The notes: generated by a model not told the origin, from the sequence alone. DNA of 64,000 bases from Sinorhizobium sp. A49 (GCF_002002725.1 NZ_MUNW01000049.1:124001-188000), one strand, 5' to 3'. Counted from the stretch's first letter, positions 35,883 through 45,426 are shown. Numbers and translations are program-made.

Positions 35883-36691
35883 TCCGGCTTGTCGTTTCCA
35901 ACCTCTCCGCCTCGCTTGGCGGCAACACGGTGCTGAGGGATATCGCTATCAGCGTCAGCCCCGGCGAATTCGTCGGCCTCATCGGCCCGAACGGTGCCGG
36001 CAAATCGACACTTCTGCGCGCCTGCCTCGGCCTGATCCCATCGAGCGGCGAAATTCTGCTTGCCGGGCGAGATCTGCGACAGATGGCGGCGCCTGAGCTT
36101 GCCCGCCATGTTGCCTATGTCGCGCAGGACCGGGATATTGCCTGGCCGATCACGGTTGAAGCGTTGGTCGATCTCGGCCGGCAGCCCCATCGTGGCGCAT
36201 TTGCGCGGCCCGCAGCCGCCGACCGGGAGGCCGTTGAAGCGGCGCTTCAGCGTATGGATATCGTCAAGTTGAGATCGCGCCGGGCGACCGATCTCTCCGG
36301 CGGCGAAAAGGCGCGCGTGCTGATCGCCAGAGCCTTGGCGCAGGAGGCCGACCTGCTTCTGGCCGACGAGCCGGTCGCAGGCCTCGATCCGGCGCATCAG
36401 ATCGCGCTGATGCAGGTGTTCCGCGCGCTCGCGCAGCAGGGCACGTCGGTTGTCGCCTCGATGCACGATCTCGGCCTGGCCGCGCGCTGGTGCGATCGGC
36501 TGGTCCTCCTCGAAGGGGGCCACATCGTCGCCGACGGTCCGCCGGCCACCGTGCTGACCGCAGACCTGTTGCGGCGCGTCTATGGCATCGAAGCCTACGT
36601 CGCCGAGGCGGCGGGAGGACTGATCGTGCAGCCGACGCGCCTTGCGCAGACCGGTATCGAACAAGAAACTTCAAGGGACAGCACGGTATGA
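35879..36691 (+). CDS. btuD: cobalamin ABC transporter ATP-binding protein
   Basis: This 270-residue single-domain ATPase has Walker A GPNGAGKST, Q-loop AQDRDIAW, signature DLSGGEKARVLIARAL, Walker B LLLADEP and the switch His in SMHDLG. It is of normal BtuD/FepC length. It starts inside the end of btuC (ATGA) and ends inside the start of the unknown gene (ATGA), so four genes are translated in a chain. Confidence 0.93.
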   Translation: MIRLVVSNLSASLGGNTVLRDIAISVSPGEFVGLIGPNGAGKSTLLRACLGLIPSSGEILLAGRDLRQMAAPELARHVAYVAQDRDIAWPITVEALVDLGRQPHRGAFARPAAADREAVEAALQRMDIVKLRSRRATDLSGGEKARVLIARALAQEADLLLADEPVAGLDPAHQIALMQVFRALAQQGTSVVASMHDLGLAARWCDRLVLLEGGHIVADGPPATVLTADLLRRVYGIEAYVAEAAGGLIVQPTRLAQTGIEQETSRDSTV

Positions 36692-37722
36692 CCGAATTGG
36701 CCGACATGCTCCGCACGCATCTGAAAGACCCGGAGGCCGGGTGGAGCATGGGGACGTTCGGCGCCATCGCCGAGTTCCACCAGGATCCCGGCGAAACGCT
36801 CGCTGTCGATACGCCGGATCTGTTTTGCCGGGCGACGGAGCGGGGCGGTGTGCGGATCGATCCGATGCGCGCGGCCGATATCGTCCCGGTCGCCTATGAG
36901 GCGCTGAGCCCGAGAGCGCACCGCTGGAGCCACGCGGTCGCCCTGTGTCTGCCTGAAGGCGACGCACGCCGTGAGGCGCGAGCAGTGCTGACCGAACTCG
37001 GCCCTGATGAAGCGGCCATTCGCACCGGCGATCGCGGCGCGATCCTCTTCGACATGGGGCTTTCGCTGCCGCAATGCGATTTCTGCATTCGCACCGAGGA
37101 CGTCGCCGTCCTTGAGATTTTGCGGCGTTGCGCCGGACGCTCGCTGTTCGAACCCGACAATCCGGCAATGCCGGCAATCCTGAAGGCTCATCCCCATCGC
37201 GTCGCCGTGACGACGATCGGTCGTGTCGAGGTTTACCAGAAGATCGGCGGGCCGGACACAGGCGGCGTTTCACCACCCGGCCCGCACACGCACGTGCTGC
37301 CGCAGCTCTTGCGTAGCGGTCGCACTCATTCGGCCAACACGCCGATCCCGCCGGGTCTGATGCCGCTCGGAAGTCTGCACCCCGGCAATCCGGTGGTCGG
37401 CCCGATGGGCGAGGAGAGGGCTTTCGATCCGCATCTGCACGCCCGGTTCCAGGCGCTTCTGGAGCGTTACGGCAATGCGTCGGCCGTAGCCGTAAAGACC
37501 GATCTGCTTGCGGCGCTGGCCCGCGGCGACCATCCGCAGGACTTTGCCTGCCCGAATGACCGGTCGGCCCGCGCGGCCATGCGCGTTGGCCTCAGGCAGC
37601 AGGAGCACCTCGCCCGTCAGAGTGGTAAGGAAGAGTATCTTGCGAAGATCCTCGCCTGGCGCACGGTGTACGATCACGCCGTCGACGCTGCGGACACCGA
37701 CGACGAAGCGCCTGGCCACTAA
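36688..37722 (+). CDS. conserved-looking protein of unknown function, coupled to btuD
   Basis: This 344-residue soluble protein (no signal peptide, no membrane segment) begins MTELADMLRTHLKDPEAGWS. The central part has a Cys pair in LPQCDFCIRTED and His-rich runs GPHTHVLPQLL and GSLHPGNPVVGP that could bind a metal. I do not recognise a characterised family. The start overlaps the btuD stop by ATGA, so it is translated from the cobalamin transporter message and falls under the riboswitch. A role in cobalamin handling or in cobalt/corrinoid adjustment inside the cell is possible, from context only. Confidence 0.8.
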   Translation: MTELADMLRTHLKDPEAGWSMGTFGAIAEFHQDPGETLAVDTPDLFCRATERGGVRIDPMRAADIVPVAYEALSPRAHRWSHAVALCLPEGDARREARAVLTELGPDEAAIRTGDRGAILFDMGLSLPQCDFCIRTEDVAVLEILRRCAGRSLFEPDNPAMPAILKAHPHRVAVTTIGRVEVYQKIGGPDTGGVSPPGPHTHVLPQLLRSGRTHSANTPIPPGLMPLGSLHPGNPVVGPMGEERAFDPHLHARFQALLERYGNASAVAVKTDLLAALARGDHPQDFACPNDRSARAAMRVGLRQQEHLARQSGKEEYLAKILAWRTVYDHAVDAADTDDEAPGH

Positions 37723-37891
37723 GGGCAAGGCACTGCGGGTGCTGCGACGTCTGCGGCAAATCCGAAACGTGTCGGGCGGCCTTGCAAGACGCGCAGGAGA
37801 GGAAATGGCCTTCTGCCGCCTTGCCTGGCGCACGTTTTCACGCCAGACACAAGATCGAAACAGCGCTGGAATTGACGAAGGGCAGGGGACG

Positions 37892-38512
37892 ATGGCTGAA
37901 CGCAAGCACGGAGAAGCAGCCCCCGCAACGGAAGTGACCGTTTCCGGCGCCGACTGGTACGGGCTCGATATCTCCGACCGCAACCAAAGCCGCACGCTGT
38001 TCTCGGATCTCGATATGACCGAGGCTACGAGCGCCGGTGCCGTCTTCAAGGAGTGCACCTTCCGCCGCGCCAAATTCAATTGCTCGCGCCACGAGGGCAG
38101 CGCCTTCATCAACTGTACCTTCGTCGGCTGCAATTTCTATGACGTCGACTTCAACGACTGCAAATTCGTCGGCAGCATGTTCGTCAGCTGCAAGTTCGAC
38201 GCCACAAGGATCAAGGGCGGCAACTGGTCGTTTGTCGGATTGCCGGGCGCCGACCTTCGCAGCGCCGTTTTCACCGATGCGGTCCTGCGCGAGGCCGACC
38301 TGACCGGCGCGCGTTGCGAGAGCGGAACCATGACCGGCCTCGATCTGTCGGGCGCCTGGCTTCACAGCGCCAATTTTAGCGGATGCGATCTGCGCGGCAG
38401 CGACTTGACGTCGATCGAGCCGGAAACGGTTACGCTGAAGCGTGCGGTCATCACCATCGAGCAGTCGGTAATGATCTGCGAGGCCATGGGCCTGGTGGTC
38501 CGGGCGTCCTAA
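37892..38512 (+). CDS. pentapeptide-repeat protein (Qnr/MfpA-like)
   Basis: This 206-residue protein is built of about 25 five-residue units of A(D/N)(L/F)XX type, e.g. CTFRRAKFNC, CTFVGCNFYDVDFNDCKF, GADLRSAVFTDAVLREADL. This predicts a right-handed quadrilateral beta-helix. The length and the many Cys/Phe units resemble Qnr-type DNA gyrase-protecting proteins. The ATG at 37892 follows GGGGACG. The gene stands 169 bases downstream of the btu operon and probably has its own promoter. Whether it binds gyrase is not visible. Confidence 0.85.
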   Translation: MAERKHGEAAPATEVTVSGADWYGLDISDRNQSRTLFSDLDMTEATSAGAVFKECTFRRAKFNCSRHEGSAFINCTFVGCNFYDVDFNDCKFVGSMFVSCKFDATRIKGGNWSFVGLPGADLRSAVFTDAVLREADLTGARCESGTMTGLDLSGAWLHSANFSGCDLRGSDLTSIEPETVTLKRAVITIEQSVMICEAMGLVVRAS

Positions 38513-38561
38513 ATCGTCTTTCGCCAACGTCTGCTTCGATCGGCAGGCCGCATGAACCTGC

Positions 38562-38813
38562 TCAGTTTCGCGGTTCGCCGCTCGGTGCGTAGACCGTCTT
38601 CTGCTTAAAGGCGAAGATATTGCCGCAGCGGCATCGCATCATGTGCTTGGCCGGGTCGCTCGACGGGCGCTCTGTCGAAAAGCCCGCTGGCATTTGGTCG
38701 ATGAGAAAACCACGGGTCCTGCTTTTCGGATCGTCGTTCTCCGAGGCCTCTGCAAACCCGGACGCACCGCATTTGGCACATTCCAGTTTTCTCGAATAAC
38801 GATCTCTCGACAC
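38562..38813 (-). CDS. small zinc-ribbon-like protein
   Basis: This 83-residue protein begins MSRDRYSRKLECAKCGASGF and has a second pair in MMRCRCGNIFAFKQ, making a C-x2-C ... C-x-C zinc-ribbon-like layout separated by about 45 residues. The start is GTG at 38813. The pattern supports a real gene in spite of the small size. I know no named family for it. It converges on the pentapeptide gene. Confidence 0.55.
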   Translation of the reverse strand: MSRDRYSRKLECAKCGASGFAEASENDDPKSRTRGFLIDQMPAGFSTERPSSDPAKHMMRCRCGNIFAFKQKTVYAPSGEPRN

Positions 38814-39654
38814 GATTGTCCCAATCCAAAATCAATGAGGACCCGAACTACAGGAGGCGAGGGGCTCGTTCAAGACCATCCATTGAAACGGTGCTGCATC
38901 GCGGCGCTCTTGAGGGCGGCGTGTTACCAATCAGATATTGTCCCGTCACGGCCGTCGTCCTGTCGGGGCGAAGGCGCTTGGTGGCGGTAACACCTCGCTT
39001 CCACGTCGACGGCGGGCGTTCTGCTGCCGTCCAGACATTGGGCCAGACCGCATAGCAGACCATATTGCGCCGTGCCGAGCGGGAGGTCCCCCGGCCGCGC
39101 AACAGCACTTCGACCATGCCGGAACTGCCGATCAGCGTGCTGCGGCAGGAAGCCCTCCAGGCGTGGATGGCTTTTTCCCATGACCTCTTTCTCACGACAG
39201 CGAAAAGACGGAGGAAGCGCCGGCGCCCGATTTGATCACGCGACAGGCTGAGCAGGCTACTACTTCTGGATTAGTGGCTCCCCTCTCACGTATTTGCAAA
39301 CTTTCGCATATAATCCCGCGCGGCGCTAAGAGGGGTCTCTCAGCCTCATTCGAGATCGGGGTACGGGTCGGAAGGCCCGGCGCTGCGCTTTGCGCTTGAA
39401 TGCAATCTAAAGTTAAGTTCGCATCTGTCGCACGCGAAGCATGGAGACGATGCGAGCATGTTCAGCAGGCATGGAACGACCAGAAGGACGGCGGCCGCGA
39501 TCGATGGCGGCGGCAAATCTGATGGAGAACACATTGTGCAGACAGGCGACATCGGTAACGGCGCATCGCGGCTTTTCAAACGAACGGGCGCGTCCGTCGA
39601 TGATGCGGGCTGTGCCACCGTCGCGTGCCGCGACGGTTCGGTGCGGGGGCTGGC
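38814..39654. other. 841-base gap upstream of the 1923-residue protein gene
   Basis: Nothing here looks like a gene by codon use. There is a perfect TATAAT at 39309-39314, but no -35 box 16-18 bases upstream. A small frame at 39458-39658 (66 codons) ends with TGA inside the ATG of the giant gene (ATGA), which might be a leader peptide, but its composition is unconvincing. The inverted repeat CCCCTCT/AGAGGGG spans about 39280-39340. Confidence 0.35.
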
Positions 39655-42600
39655 ATGACCGACCTCGATACGGAATCGAAAACGGCCTGGATCTCACAGG
39701 GTTTCGAGCGGCTTGTCGATCGCGTTCGCAAGGCTCCCGCCGCTGTACATTTCGATGTCCTGATCATCGGCAGCGGTTATGGCGGCGCCATTGCCGCTTC
39801 CACTTTCGCCGGACGCACACATGAGGGCAGGCCGATCTCGGTCGGCGTGCTGGAGCGCGGGCGCGAATATCTGCCGGGCTCCTTCCCGACAGGGCTCGGC
39901 GAGTTGCCGCGCCACATTCGCGGCGACAACAACAAGGAGGGCCTGATCGATATCAGGATTGGCGCGCAGGTCGTTGCCGTCGTCGCCAGCGGGGTTGGCG
40001 GGGGATCGCTGATCAATGCCGGGGTCATGGAAACGCCGCTACCAAACGTTTTTCACAAGCGGTGGCCGGCTGCCCTCAAGGACCTCTCGGCCTGGAAATC
40101 CTATTTCGATCGCGCCCGCGATCTGCTCGGCAGCAGCATCATGGGCGCTCCAAACACAATCGCCGACCATGTCGATGGCGTGCCGCAAAAATTTCGGTCG
40201 GTGCGCGCCATTGCGCCGGACGGCAATTTCAGACCGGCTTCGATCACGGTCGCGATGAGCGACACCACCAGTTCCGGCAATGTGCGCCTGAACAAGTGCC
40301 TTCGCTGTGGTGATTGTGCGACCGGCTGCAATAGTGGCGCAAAGAACTCGCTCGACGTCAATCTGCTCGTGAGCGCGAACGAATACGGTGCCGAAATCTT
40401 CAGCGGCGCAACGGTGCTCAGCCTGGCCAGGGATGGAAATGCCGGGTGGCTGGTCAGGGGTGTTCACACCAATGCGAAGCTCCGCAAGCGCGATGCCGAC
40501 CCGGTGGTGATAAGAGCCCGCAAGGTCGTGCTCGCCGCCGGTACGCTCGGATCGAGCGAAATCCTTATGCGCTCCCGCGGCGCAGGCTTGCAACTGGCGG
40601 ACAAGAACCTCGGCACAGGATGCTCGACCAATGGCGACATGCTGGTCGCCGACTATGCGACTGCCTACGATGTCAACACCGTCGCCGATGAAGCGATCAA
40701 GCCATCGACCCGGGCTATCGGGCCGACGACCACCGGGGTGATCGACCTTCGTGCCTCAAAGGGCGTGATGATCGAGGAGATGTCGGTACCGGCGGGTCTG
40801 CGCATTGTCTTCGCCGAGGTCTTTGCTACCCTCAACACGCTGCACGGCCTTTTCAGGCACGACGGCACGCGGCATCGTCCGGGGTTTCCGGATGACGATA
40901 TCTACGCAGCGCCGGCCGCACGCGTCGGCCGCTCCGCATTTTATGCCGTCATGGCCGATGACGGCGCAGCGGGCCGGATCGAGCTCGACGGCGACCCAAA
41001 TGCGGTCGACCGGGATGGCATTGCGCGAATCCGCTGGAACAATCTGCAAACTCTGCCGGTTTTCGACAGGCAGGTCGAGGCACTCGCGGCGCTGACGAAG
41101 GACACCGGCGGCCGGCTCATTCCCAATCCGGTCTGGAAGCTGCTGCCGGCCGACCTCACCTGGTTGCTTAAAGATCAACGCGGACCGCTGGTGACCTTCC
41201 ATCCGCTTGGCGGCTGCGCGATGGCCGATAGCGGCGCAGAAGGTGTGGTCGATCACCTCGGTCGCGTCTTCACATCGGCGGATTCCGATGCGGTGTATCA
41301 CGATCTCGTCGTGCTGGACGGGTCGATCGTTCCGACCGCGCTTGCGACAAACCCAGCCCTGACGATTGCTGCGCTTGCGCTGCGCGCGGCCGAAGCGCTG
41401 GCCGAGGAATGGAACTATGTCGCGGCCGAGGTTCGGCCCATCGGTCCCCCGCTGGTGCGGCCTGTCTTTCGCAACACCGACGTCGCCGCGCGAGCGCAGT
41501 CGAGCGAGGTGGAAATCATCGAAAGGCTTGTCGGCCCCATCAGCTTGACGCCGGTGGGCGGGGTCGAAGAAACCCGGATCGTTGAGCTGACCATGCGTTT
41601 CGCACCCACGTCGCTTTTACAGTTGACGCCGAGCAATGGCAGCCACCCGATCATTCCTGTCGCCACCGAAGTGCCGGATCGCGCCATTCGAAGCCAGATC
41701 CGGATTTTCCGTCGGGACGTTTGGGAAACGCTGGAAACGACCTGGCTGCCTTTGCATGTGAAGGAGCGAAGGCTCGATGCCGCCGCCGAATTCAGCGCGC
41801 CGATATCCGGCAGCCTGCGGATCTTCGAGCGCCAGCCGAGCTCGATGCCTGGACGCGTGTGGCGCGCAGGCAAGGCCTGGGTGCTGAACCGGGGGCTTCG
41901 CGACGGCTACCAGGCACTCGCCGACGGACATGGTGGCCCTGGCCTCTGGTCGCGGCTCAAATCGGCTTTTGCGATCGCCAGCCGCTCCGGCGAGATCAGG
42001 ACCCTCACTTACAATCTGACGATTGGACCGCCGGATGTCGACGGCAAGATCGCGCTTGCAGGCAACCGTATCGTCGGCCTCAAGACCTTGACCTATGAGA
42101 GGCGCAGCAATCCCTGGCGCCAGCTTATGGAGATGACGCTCGACACGTTTCCGGGCTCGAGCCCCGAGAGCGGCGAGCGCGTGCTGAAACTCGACGTCGG
42201 CTATCTCGCGCGGATCGGCGTGCCGTTGTTCCGGGTCGCCAATCAACGCGACGGCGTCAACACCATCGGCGAACTGCTGACGCTCTTCGGCTTCGTCACG
42301 CGGCTTCTGCTCGGTCTGCATCTCTGGAGCTTTCGTGCTCCCGATCAGGACAAGCGGTGGCGGCAGGCGACCGTCAGCCGCCTGCCGCCGACTACGCTGA
42401 AGCTCCCGGGCGGCGCGTCGATTACCGCCGAGCTGCATCGCATCGCGCTTGCACCGGAACGGCCGGATGGCGGAGGCAGCGATGTGCCCGGCGAGGTGCG
42501 GTTGACGCGCTACCGCTATCCCAACAGCAAGAAGCGCCCGCTCATTATGTTCCACGGCTATTGCGCCAGCGGCACGACCTTTGCGCATCACTCGGTCAAT

Positions 42601-45426
42601 CCCAATTTCGCCAGCCATTTCTGGTGTACCGGTCGTGACATATGGATTGCTGATTTCAGAACCAGCGCCGGCCAACCGACGTCGACAGAGGCGTGGAGCT
42701 TCGACCAGATCGGCAATGTCGACGTACCGGCAGCCCTGAAGGCAGTGGCGGCAACGTCGCCGGACGGGACGGTCGACGTGATCGCCCATTGCATGGGAGC
42801 CGTCGTCTTCAGCATCGCCGTGCTGAACGGCCATGCGACCGGGCTCGTCAATCGCGCCGCCTTCACGCAGGTCGGGCCGCTCGACGTTTTTGCGCCTGCC
42901 AACATTTTTCGCGCCTATGTCGTGCGCTACCTCGTCGATTTCCTGCAGGACAACTACAGTTTCAATCCGAGGGAACCGACCCTTGTGGACGATCTTCTCG
43001 ATCGTTTGCTGTCGTCGCTGCCCTATCCGGTCGAGGAGTTCGACGTCGAGAACCCACGTTGGCCAACGAAGCGCACGCCCTGGACGCGCACACGCCATCG
43101 CATGGACGCGCTGTGTGGTCGCCATTTCGATGTGCGCAACATGGAGCCCGAAATGCTGCGCTATATCGACGAGCATTTCGGCCCGTCGAGCCTGTCGACG
43201 GTGTCGTCTCGCCCGCATTTCGTGCGTTCCTCGACGATGACGGATTTTCATGGGTGCAACCGCCTGGTCTCGCGCCAGAACCTGGCAAAGCACTGGTCGT
43301 TCCCGACCTTCAGCGTGCATGGGGGAGAAAACGGACTGTTACATGTCTCGACCGTCGACCGCATGCGGCAGATTTTTGGCGATGCCGGCCGGGTCTATAT
43401 GCCTCCCTTCGTCATTCCGGGTGCAGGCCATCAGGATGTGCTGGTCGGAACCAAACGTCACGCGACCTTGCAGCAGATCCAACAGTTTCTCGACGCAGAC
43501 ATACCGGCGGGCGCCGTCAAGGCCGACAGTGAAAAAGTCGTCTATCCGCCCTGGATCGGTCCGATCCTCACCGAAGAGCGCCCAAAGACCCCGGCGCTGG
43601 TCATCCGCCTTGGTGCGGCGCCTTCGCACCGGGTAACCGAAGCCGCATTGCTCCTGCGCGTCCGGATGGTCGATGATCGTATCTGTCGGCCGGATGATCC
43701 GACGCAGCCTTGGGACACCGGCTATCTCCTGGAACATCTCGTGGCCTATACCTCGAAGGCGCTTGAGAACGATGGGTGGGATGCGTTCGAAGTTCCGTTG
43801 CTTACCCGCATGCCCGGCCACGGAATTACCGATCGCAGTGATGCCCTGCTGATTCTGCTGGCCTACGGCGACGATGCGGCGTTGGCCGCACCGGACCTCA
43901 GACATGAGGAGCTGCCATCGCCGCTTGAGCCCGTCGTGGCGCCACCGACCGTGACCATGTTTCGCGAGCCCGCGGCCTTCCCAGATCTGGTCGGCGACCT
44001 TGGCGCAGGCCCGTCGCTGCGGACCTTCGACTTCGACCGAAGCCAAGCGCTGCCGCGTCATGCCGCTCAAGGGGCGGCTTATGGCTACTTCGTTGCCGAT
44101 AGCGGACAAGGACGGATGCGGCGCCTCGATCCGACGGGAGCCGGCAATGCCGCGAGCGGGCAGGCGGTCGCGTTCGCCTACAGCCGTTTTGAGAAAATGG
44201 CCGCGGCGGTGGAGCGCGCAATCGCCTTTCCATCGCCGAACGCCAGGCACCAGGGCTTCACGCAGTCGGCGTGTCCGCCCGTTGTCGAACAGGATTTCGA
44301 CCTGAAGGACGGCATCGTCCCCTATGATCCACCGGCATTTCCGCCCTTGGAACCGACGCCGAACGGAACCAGCTTCACGCTCTCCTCCTGCCAGTATCCG
44401 GCCGGTTTCCTCGACGAGGCGGTTGCCTACCGCGGCTATGGTCGTATTGCCGAACGGCTGGAGGCCCGTGCTGGGATCAAGCCACGCTTCGCGCTCTTCG
44501 TCGGGGGCCAGGTCTATGTCGATCCGAAGGCAGGGCTCCATGATCCGACCCGACGGGATGATCGATACCGCCTGCCCTACGAGGCCTGGCTGAGCCAGAG
44601 CAGCGTGCGCAACGTTTTGCGACAGATCCCGTCCTTCATGCTGCTCGACGACCAGGAGATCGACGACAATTGGGAGCCGATTTCCGATCCGGATGACGAT
44701 GACAACTCCGGCAATGCGATGCGCGGCATCGAAGCCTACCGGAAGTATCAGCGCGGCAAACATGCCAAGCTCGATATGTTCGATTTCGACGGGTTCCATT
44801 TCTTCATGCTCGACACGCGTACGCAGCGAACCCACCGAAAGGTTGGTGATGGCCTGAAGGCGGCCGCGATGTTCGCGCCGGCGACGATGGACAGCTTGAA
44901 GCAATGGCTGTTGCTGGCGCCCGGCCCGAAGTTCGTTGTGTCGCCTGCGATGTTGCTGCCGCGGCATCGGCGCGCCACCCAGCGCGATCAAAGCCTTTCC
45001 TGGGCGAACTTGAGCGCGTTGCATTCCGATGGATGGGACGGCTATCCCAACACGCTTGGCGAGGCGCTTGGCTATATCGCCGAGAACCGGATCGAGCATG
45101 TGGTGTTTCTCTCGGGAGACGAACACCGGGCTTGTGTCGCGACGGTCGATCTCTTCGACGAGCATGGTTCCGTCACCCGAATTCACTCGATCCATACGGC
45201 GGCGATATTTGCGACCTATCCATTTGCCAACGGCATAGACGAGGAAATCGTCGAAAGCGAAACGATCGAAGTCCGGTCGGGCGCGAGGACCTACCGCTGC
45301 GCCGTCAATGCAACGCGTCCGGTACCCGGGGACGGGGCGACGTTCCTGCGTGTTCGCCGGGCGGAAACCGGATGGGAACTCGATTGCGAGTTCGGCGATG
45401 GCGCGGTGCAGACGCTGGTGATCTGA
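39655..45426 (+). CDS. three-domain giant: GMC oxidoreductase + alpha/beta hydrolase + PhoD-like metallophosphatase domain
   Basis: This is one uninterrupted 1923-residue protein. Residues 30-590 are a GMC flavoprotein: FAD motif IIGSGYGG (37-44), Cys cluster CLRCGDCATGC (215-225), and FHPLGGCAM with His516. A linker of about 350 residues with several beta-rich stretches follows. Residues 960-1270 are an alpha/beta hydrolase: oxyanion region MFHGYCASG (965), nucleophile elbow AHCMGA with Cys1046 in the usual Ser place, and probable catalytic His1259 in PGAGHQD. Residues 1570-1850 resemble PhoD: SSCQYP, FVGGQVYVD, LLDDQEIDDNW, FLSGDEHRA. There is no signal peptide. It may oxidise and hydrolyse a sterol-like or lipid substrate; this is inference. 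Confidence 0.85.
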   Translation: MTDLDTESKTAWISQGFERLVDRVRKAPAAVHFDVLIIGSGYGGAIAASTFAGRTHEGRPISVGVLERGREYLPGSFPTGLGELPRHIRGDNNKEGLIDIRIGAQVVAVVASGVGGGSLINAGVMETPLPNVFHKRWPAALKDLSAWKSYFDRARDLLGSSIMGAPNTIADHVDGVPQKFRSVRAIAPDGNFRPASITVAMSDTTSSGNVRLNKCLRCGDCATGCNSGAKNSLDVNLLVSANEYGAEIFSGATVLSLARDGNAGWLVRGVHTNAKLRKRDADPVVIRARKVVLAAGTLGSSEILMRSRGAGLQLADKNLGTGCSTNGDMLVADYATAYDVNTVADEAIKPSTRAIGPTTTGVIDLRASKGVMIEEMSVPAGLRIVFAEVFATLNTLHGLFRHDGTRHRPGFPDDDIYAAPAARVGRSAFYAVMADDGAAGRIELDGDPNAVDRDGIARIRWNNLQTLPVFDRQVEALAALTKDTGGRLIPNPVWKLLPADLTWLLKDQRGPLVTFHPLGGCAMADSGAEGVVDHLGRVFTSADSDAVYHDLVVLDGSIVPTALATNPALTIAALALRAAEALAEEWNYVAAEVRPIGPPLVRPVFRNTDVAARAQSSEVEIIERLVGPISLTPVGGVEETRIVELTMRFAPTSLLQLTPSNGSHPIIPVATEVPDRAIRSQIRIFRRDVWETLETTWLPLHVKERRLDAAAEFSAPISGSLRIFERQPSSMPGRVWRAGKAWVLNRGLRDGYQALADGHGGPGLWSRLKSAFAIASRSGEIRTLTYNLTIGPPDVDGKIALAGNRIVGLKTLTYERRSNPWRQLMEMTLDTFPGSSPESGERVLKLDVGYLARIGVPLFRVANQRDGVNTIGELLTLFGFVTRLLLGLHLWSFRAPDQDKRWRQATVSRLPPTTLKLPGGASITAELHRIALAPERPDGGGSDVPGEVRLTRYRYPNSKKRPLIMFHGYCASGTTFAHHSVNPNFASHFWCTGRDIWIADFRTSAGQPTSTEAWSFDQIGNVDVPAALKAVAATSPDGTVDVIAHCMGAVVFSIAVLNGHATGLVNRAAFTQVGPLDVFAPANIFRAYVVRYLVDFLQDNYSFNPREPTLVDDLLDRLLSSLPYPVEEFDVENPRWPTKRTPWTRTRHRMDALCGRHFDVRNMEPEMLRYIDEHFGPSSLSTVSSRPHFVRSSTMTDFHGCNRLVSRQNLAKHWSFPTFSVHGGENGLLHVSTVDRMRQIFGDAGRVYMPPFVIPGAGHQDVLVGTKRHATLQQIQQFLDADIPAGAVKADSEKVVYPPWIGPILTEERPKTPALVIRLGAAPSHRVTEAALLLRVRMVDDRICRPDDPTQPWDTGYLLEHLVAYTSKALENDGWDAFEVPLLTRMPGHGITDRSDALLILLAYGDDAALAAPDLRHEELPSPLEPVVAPPTVTMFREPAAFPDLVGDLGAGPSLRTFDFDRSQALPRHAAQGAAYGYFVADSGQGRMRRLDPTGAGNAASGQAVAFAYSRFEKMAAAVERAIAFPSPNARHQGFTQSACPPVVEQDFDLKDGIVPYDPPAFPPLEPTPNGTSFTLSSCQYPAGFLDEAVAYRGYGRIAERLEARAGIKPRFALFVGGQVYVDPKAGLHDPTRRDDRYRLPYEAWLSQSSVRNVLRQIPSFMLLDDQEIDDNWEPISDPDDDDNSGNAMRGIEAYRKYQRGKHAKLDMFDFDGFHFFMLDTRTQRTHRKVGDGLKAAAMFAPATMDSLKQWLLLAPGPKFVVSPAMLLPRHRRATQRDQSLSWANLSALHSDGWDGYPNTLGEALGYIAENRIEHVVFLSGDEHRACVATVDLFDEHGSVTRIHSIHTAAIFATYPFANGIDEEIVESETIEVRSGARTYRCAVNATRPVPGDGATFLRVRRAETGWELDCEFGDGAVQTLVI

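Noticed and set aside
39458-39658. 66-codon frame whose stop overlaps the giant gene's ATG
   Set aside because: No recognisable sequence, poor codon bias and no ribosome-binding site; kept only as a remark on the gap.
41617-45195. Two long minus-strand frames (567 and 618 codons) under the giant gene
   Set aside because: They are shadows of the strongly biased codon use of the 1923-residue gene; no motifs and no ribosome-binding sites.
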